NCBI GenBank assembly: GCA_964607135.1
Contig: CAZSIV010000062.1
Coordinates: 1-9,923, forward strand
DNA length: 9,923 nt
Reading direction: 5' to 3'
Source: Metaruminococcus_A sp964607135
Lineage (GTDB): Bacteria > Bacillota > Clostridia > Oscillospirales > Ruminococcaceae
This document shows, in pieces, positions 6,955-9,923 of this stretch. The position numbers and the translations under genes were made by a program. The notes beneath the pieces are model-generated. The model was not told where the DNA came from. It saw only the letters and a program-made list of their open reading frames with translations, and made no database searches. Position 1 is the stretch's first letter. Each line of letters starts with the position of its first letter.

Positions 6955-9115
6955 AGTGGATCGAGCAGTAATCGGGCAGGTAATCATGCTTATAATATCC
7001 GGTCGCCTGGCTGGGACAGGTCTCAACAGCCAATAAACCGCTCTCTGTACAGTACGACCGTTCGACAACGTCGTTCGAATATTCAAATGACTTTTTGGGA
7101 AGACCGGCCATTACCTCAGACATAACAGTCCGCCAAATCGTGGTAATCGAATTAAAGCCGGAGGGAAGCGTCCGGTTGTCGGTGTAGCCGAACCAGACCC
7201 CTGCCACATAGTAAGGGGTACAGCCGACAAAAAGCTGATCGGTCGTTCCGCCTTTATCGTTTGTCGCAGTACCGGTTTTCCCCACAACTGTCCATCCGCT
7301 GAGCCGGGCGTTGCGTCCGGTGCCGTTCGGCCCTTCGATGACGTTCTGCAAGATCCGGTTCATAACCGTGGCGGTTTCAGGCGTCAGGGCGCGGGTGACA
7401 ATCGGATCCTTTTCAAGGATGACGTCCCCGGCAGCGTTGAGAACTCTGGTGTAAGTGTGCTGTTCCGTATACTGCCCTTGATTCCCGAATATCTGATAGG
7501 CCGCAGTGAGCTCGTCCAGATGGATGCCTTCCCATAAACCGCCCAGCGCCAAGCGGGGTGTGGTAGCGTCATTTTCCGACAGAGTGCTGAGATGGAGCTT
7601 CTGCGCCAGAAAATTGAAGCAGAATTGCGGAGACAACTGATTGACCAGCTGAACCGGAATGGTGTTGGTAGAACGCTGGATTGCCTCTGGGATCAGGATG
7701 TCGCCCCGGTAAACATGATCGTAGTTGCTCGGCCAGTTTTCACGCAGAACGCCGCCCAGATAGGTGGGAACCGGTTCGTCGGTCATCATGCTGGAGTAGG
7801 TGATTAAGTTGCTCTCCACAGCGGAACTATAAGCGGAGAGCGGTTTAATCGAGGAGCCGGGGCTTCTGGTGGCCATTGTGGCGTTGTTCCAGATGCGGTT
7901 GCCTTCCTTTGGCCCCCGCGCGCCGACAATTGCCTTAATATTGCCGCCGTAATCCATAATCACCATTGCAGACTGAGGAATCTCCACCTTGGTAGAGCTT
8001 GCAAAGGTGCTGTCCTGCAAAAACTTTTCTTCCAGAATCCTCTGGATATTCGGATCCTGCGTGGTGTAGATTTTCAAACCGCCGTTTAAAACCTGGTTTT
8101 CAGCGTATTCTTCGCTCCAGCCGTTTTTGCTGACCAGGTCATCCACAACCTCCTCGATTACCGCGTCGGTAAACCAGCTGTTGTATCCGGTATCGGTGTC
8201 GGACTCCGGCAGAGTCGGGTCAATCGCAGTCACAAGGTCGGTATTTTTATAGGTCTCAAACTCCTCGGCAGTGATGACCCCTTCCTCGTACATCGCCTGA
8301 AGAACATAGGCATTCCGACGGTCTTTGTTGGCTTGCGGGTGGAGGATCGGATTATAGCTTCGCGGCGCCTTGACCATTGCGGCAAGCGCAGCCCCTTCGA
8401 CCACGTCTAACTGTGAAATGTCCTTGTTGAAATAATATTTCGCCGCCGCCTGCACCCCGTAAATAGACTGGTCAAGCGGGATCAGGTTCAGGTAACTCTC
8501 CAGAATCTGATCCTTGGAATAGACCTTTTCGAGGTTGACGGCCCGGAAAATCTCGGTGAATTTACGGCCGATATTTTGTTCATTATCTCCGGTTATATTC
8601 TTGATAAGCTGTTGTGTGATGGTAGAACCGCCCTGCTTGGTACTGTAAAAATGCAGGAACAAGTTAAAGAAAGCGGCAAAGGTTCTTTTCCAGTCAACGC
8701 CGTCATGGTCGTAAAAGCGTTTGTCCTCTGCACAGACAAAAGCCATCCGCACGTGCTGCGGTATTTGGTCTAGATCGACCCACTCTCGGATCGAACGGCT
8801 GTGGAGTGAGGCGATTTCCGTCTCGTTTCCCTGTGCATCGGTTGCAACTAAAGTTGTAGTGTATCCTAAGTTCGCATTTTTGATGTCGATGCTCTCATCA
8901 GGCTCTACGAACTTCATGACGTAGACCGTGAGAGCGGTTATAACGATGCTGCCGGTTATCGCAAGGATGAGGATCAAGCTGGCAATTACTTTGCCGCAGG
9001 TCAGCAGGACTTTTTTGACCCTTCTGGCGCCTTTTGACTTTTTCTTCCGTTTGCGTTTATCGCTGTGCGAACTGATGTCCACCATATTAGGGCTTTTTTT
9101 CCATTGTTTAGCCAT
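6953..9115 (-). CDS. Class A penicillin-binding protein (PBP1a family), bifunctional transglycosylase/transpeptidase
   Basis: This 720-residue membrane-anchored enzyme polymerises lipid II glycan strands and cross-links peptidoglycan outside the membrane. Residues 1-36 are a very basic cytoplasmic tail (RKRKKKSKGARRVKK), followed by one transmembrane helix at about 37-68. The glycosyltransferase domain (GT51) shows the catalytic glutamate in CAEDKRFYDHDGVD (E130), GGSTITQQLIKN (162-173), RKFTEIFRA (184-192) and a further motif around 201-231. The transpeptidase has the nucleophile in SSIK (S421), STN (482-484) and KTGTA (613-617). The last 35 residues contain three cysteines and end in DYCSIH, a tail type common in clostridial PBPs. 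The length is normal and the gene appears intact. The start has AAGGAGGTG (9125-9133) 9 bases upstream, one of the best sites in the window. It is probably transcribed alone, between the promoter near 9149-9177 and the terminator at its stop. Confidence 0.95.
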   Translation of the reverse strand: MAKQWKKSPNMVDISSHSDKRKRKKKSKGARRVKKVLLTCGKVIASLILILAITGSIVITALTVYVMKFVEPDESIDIKNANLGYTTTLVATDAQGNETEIASLHSRSIREWVDLDQIPQHVRMAFVCAEDKRFYDHDGVDWKRTFAAFFNLFLHFYSTKQGGSTITQQLIKNITGDNEQNIGRKFTEIFRAVNLEKVYSKDQILESYLNLIPLDQSIYGVQAAAKYYFNKDISQLDVVEGAALAAMVKAPRSYNPILHPQANKDRRNAYVLQAMYEEGVITAEEFETYKNTDLVTAIDPTLPESDTDTGYNSWFTDAVIEEVVDDLVSKNGWSEEYAENQVLNGGLKIYTTQDPNIQRILEEKFLQDSTFASSTKVEIPQSAMVIMDYGGNIKAIVGARGPKEGNRIWNNATMATRSPGSSIKPLSAYSSAVESNLITYSSMMTDEPVPTYLGGVLRENWPSNYDHVYRGDILIPEAIQRSTNTIPVQLVNQLSPQFCFNFLAQKLHLSTLSENDATTPRLALGGLWEGIHLDELTAAYQIFGNQGQYTEQHTYTRVLNAAGDVILEKDPIVTRALTPETATVMNRILQNVIEGPNGTGRNARLSGWTVVGKTGTATNDKGGTTDQLFVGCTPYYVAGVWFGYTDNRTLPSGFNSITTIWRTVMSEVMAGLPKKSFEYSNDVVERSYCTESGLLAVETCPSQATGYYKHDYLPDYCSIH

Positions 9116-9300
9116 TCAGCGGTACACCTCCTTGGTTATTCCGTATATTGCATAACGATGAATATCATAATAGTCAAAACCAGATAGCCAACCAGAAGGA
9201 CGGCTGGTTTACATACTGACATTTTATAAATCACATTAAACCAATTATGGGCAGATATCTTTTGAAGGATACCAGTATCTATTTTCAGAGTTATTTGTAC
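9116..9300. other. AT-rich spacer upstream of the PBP gene
   Basis: Apart from the ribosome binding site and possible promoter of the PBP gene I see no feature. A 28-codon frame ending at 9136 (minus strand, ATG at 9222) encodes a hydrophobic peptide but has no ribosome binding site, and I do not accept it as a gene. The segment lacks the dense hairpins found beyond 9300. Confidence 0.4.
9149..9177 (-). promoter_or_regulatory. Possible sigma-A promoter of the PBP gene
   Basis: On the minus strand TTGACT (9172-9177) is separated by exactly 17 bases from TATGCA (9149-9154). The first box differs from TTGACA at one position; the second shares three of six positions with TATAAT. Transcription would begin near 9142 and give a leader of about 27 bases containing the ribosome binding site. 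This is a pattern match only. Confidence 0.35.
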
Positions 9301-9423
9301 ATCGCAACCGACAGTGCAAGCACCTCGTGTGAAGCGGCGAACTGCCGCTGGTACCTCGCACCCTGGGGCTTTATCAAACGAAAAGGTTTCCTCCTGTGAA
9401 TTGCCCAAGGCAGAAACGGTATC

Positions 9424-9478
9424 ATGCGCCTCGCGGGGTAAAACCGTTTCAATCGGTACGGCTTGCGTATCGCGATTG
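9424..9478 (+). repeat. Covarying structured segment, copy 1
   Basis: The outer stem pairs ATGCGC (9424-9429) with GCGTAT (9465-9470), including one G-U pair in the plus strand. The conserved CTCGCGGG (9430-9437) follows at once. An inner stem pairs ACCG (9443-9446) with CGGT (9454-9457). The segment ends in TATCGCGATTG (9468-9478). The same order of elements with different stem bases occurs about 181 bp to the right. Confidence 0.65.
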
Positions 9479-9493
9479 TCCTGCCCGGTCACG

Positions 9494-9555
9494 GACAAGA
9501 CTTCTGGGCACCCGCCAGCAATCTTCGATTGCGTCTGCGGGTAGAAGTATTATTG
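9494..9555 (+). repeat. Hairpin unit A
   Basis: The lower stem pairs ACTTCT (9500-9505) with AGAAGT (9543-9548). A left-side bulge GGGC (9506-9509) follows, then ACCCG (9510-9514) with CGGGT (9538-9542), and a terminal stem CAATC (9519-9523) with GATTG (9527-9531) around the loop TTC. The flanks ACAAG and ATTATT correspond to the arms of the other units. The lower stem differs in sequence from units B and D but pairs perfectly. Confidence 0.7.
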
Positions 9556-9561
9556 CGTAGC

Positions 9562-9716
9562 AACAATGTTCTCGGGTATCCGCCTCAGACCACTTCACCT
9601 AATCACGGGCCTCGCGGGTTAAGAATGTTTATGACTTACATTGCCCGTGTATCGCGATTGACTGCGGAGGCACTCCGCCGAAATCTTCGATTTCGCCAAC
9701 GGGCGAGGTTATTATA
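9562..9716 (+). repeat. Hairpin unit B, long form holding covarying segment copy 2
   Basis: The left arm is AACAATGTTCTC (9562-9573), followed by GGGTATCCG; the right arm is GAGGTTATTATA (9705-9716). Instead of the short hairpin of the other units, it holds about 130 bp. Copy 2 of the covarying segment lies at 9604-9660: CACGGGC 9604-9610 with GCCCGTG 9643-9649, CTCGCGGG 9611-9618, AATGT 9624-9628 with ACATT 9638-9642, and TATCGCGATTG 9650-9660. A hairpin GCGGAG/CTCCGC (9664-9669, 9673-9678) follows, then a CGAAATC/GATTTCG hairpin with loop TTC. Confidence 0.65.
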
Positions 9717-9720
9717 ACAC

Positions 9721-9740
9721 AAAAAAGCACGAAGTGCGCT
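9721..9740 (-). terminator. Weak possible terminator on the minus strand
   Basis: On the minus strand a short stem GCAC-TTC-GTGC (9727-9737) is followed by six T (9721-9726). The stem has only four perfect pairs and can be extended over a mismatch. It could end a minus-strand transcript entering from the right of the window, or be part of the repeat array. Confidence 0.25.
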
Positions 9741-9752
9741 TCCACTGCATGT

Positions 9753-9811
9753 TACAATGTTCTCTCAGCCGTCGCAGGCTTTGCCTGCGCTTACGGCGTG
9801 AGGTTATTATT
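9753..9811 (+). repeat. Hairpin unit C
   Basis: The left arm TACAATGTTCTC (9753-9764) and right arm GAGGTTATTATT (9800-9811) match the other units. The interior is different: CTCA with TGAG, GCCGT (9768-9772) with ACGGC (9793-9797), and GCAGGC (9774-9779) with GCCTGC (9783-9788) around a TTT loop. Arms are conserved while the centre is replaced by an unrelated but still perfectly paired stem. Confidence 0.7.
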
Positions 9812-9827
9812 TTGAGCGCCAGCGAAA

Positions 9828-9888
9828 AACAATGTTCTCGGGTACCCGTTCGAAATCTTCGATTTCGGCAACGGGTGAGGTTATTATT
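9828..9888 (+). repeat. Hairpin unit D
   Basis: The left arm is AACAATGTTCTC (9828-9839) and the right arm GAGGTTATTATT (9877-9888). After the left bulge GGGT (9840-9843), ACCCGTT (9844-9850) pairs with AACGGGT (9870-9876). CGAAATC (9851-9857) pairs with GATTTCG (9861-9867) around the loop TTC. This is the cleanest example of the unit. Confidence 0.75.
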
Positions 9889-9905
9889 ACGAACCGTAGG
9901 TGAGT

Positions 9906-9923
9906 AACAAGATTTTCGGGCAC
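9906..9923 (+). repeat. Start of hairpin unit E, cut by the window end
   Basis: AACAAGATTTTCGGGCAC resembles the left arm and bulge of unit A (GACAAGACTTCTGGGCAC) and of unit D. Only the left arm is inside the window, so the array continues to the right. Confidence 0.55.

Larger units (their letters stand above)
9315..9923 (+). ncRNA. Candidate structured RNA / hairpin array, strand inferred, continues past the window end
   Basis: This 600-bp stretch has no convincing reading frame but contains a series of stem-loops. Early ones are AGCGGC/GCCGCT (near 9333-9349), TGCC/GGCA (near 9402-9412) inside a GTTTC/GAAAC pair, and two copies of a covarying segment (9424-9478 and 9604-9660). From 9494 on there are four full hairpin units and the start of a fifth. 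Pairing is maintained between diverged copies, and G-U pairs occur only if the plus strand folds, which favours an RNA or single-stranded DNA of plus sense, divergent from the PBP gene. I see no clear plus-strand promoter or terminator inside the window. It could also be a non-transcribed palindromic repeat family. I cannot match it to a known RNA family such as tmRNA, RNase P, 6S, SRP, OLE or raiA. Confidence 0.4.

Noticed and set aside
9136..9498. Minus-strand open frame of 120 codons upstream of the PBP gene, ending in a hydrophobic stretch
   Set aside because: It starts at TTG without a ribosome binding site and runs through the hairpin repeats, so its codons follow RNA-like structure. 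The shorter 28-codon version from ATG 9222 also lacks a ribosome binding site and overlaps the likely PBP promoter.
9711..9719. Extended minus-10 promoter box TGTTATAAT on the minus strand
   Set aside because: It lies in the right arm of unit B, where TTATTAT-type sequence is part of the repeat, and the hexamer 17 bases upstream (GCGCAC) does not resemble a minus-35 box.
9494..9888. Integron attC sites
   Set aside because: The folded imperfect palindromes are reminiscent, but the arms lack the GTTRRRY / RYYYAAC core pair, and there are no cassette genes between units.
9300..9923. CRISPR array
   Set aside because: The repeated parts are paired arms around variable hairpins, unit lengths vary from 59 to 155 bp, spacers are very short and uneven, and no cas gene is present.
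9300..9923. tmRNA, RNase P RNA, SRP RNA, tRNA or rRNA
   Set aside because: I found none of the conserved core sequences of these RNAs, no tRNA cloverleaf with a T-loop motif, and no rRNA signature.

Overview
The window looks like a chromosomal segment of a Gram-positive Clostridia-type gut bacterium (Oscillospiraceae/Ruminococcaceae or a relative). This rests on the class A PBP with a cysteine-containing clostridial-type tail, an RlmCD-type rRNA methyltransferase with a C-terminal extension I associate with Clostridiales, and strong AGGAGG-type ribosome binding sites. No genus can be named. All recognisable genes lie on the minus strand, so transcription runs from right to left.

Right part (about 9116-9923): 800 bp without a convincing gene. 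From about 9300 on it is packed with hairpins. At least four hairpin units share the arms AACAATGTTCTC and GAGGTTATTATT, and a fifth is cut by the window end. Two diverged copies of a roughly 60-base structured segment lie about 181 bp apart, and their stems keep pairing although their bases differ. G-U pairs suggest that the plus strand is the one that folds. This is the most unusual part of the window: a candidate structured RNA or folding-DNA repeat array.

Middle (5255-9115): a bifunctional class A penicillin-binding protein (cell-wall synthesis), a strong hairpin terminator touching its stop codon, and an rlmCD/rlmD-type 23S rRNA uracil-5-methyltransferase. This part is GC-rich by eye.

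Left part (about 202-5536): visibly more AT-rich and probably acquired. It begins inside rlmD with a 90-odd-residue C-terminal extension. It continues with an MmeI/DnmA-like type IIL restriction-modification gene broken by a one-base frameshift, then a two-gene operon: an unrecognised protein (possibly DUF6414-like) and a single-AAA+ ATPase of the ClpA/B second-domain type. The layout suggests a small defence island inserted at the 3' end of an rRNA uracil methyltransferase gene, a site class used by integrative elements in other Firmicutes. No integrase or att duplication is visible in the window. Positions 1-201 hold no gene I can support.
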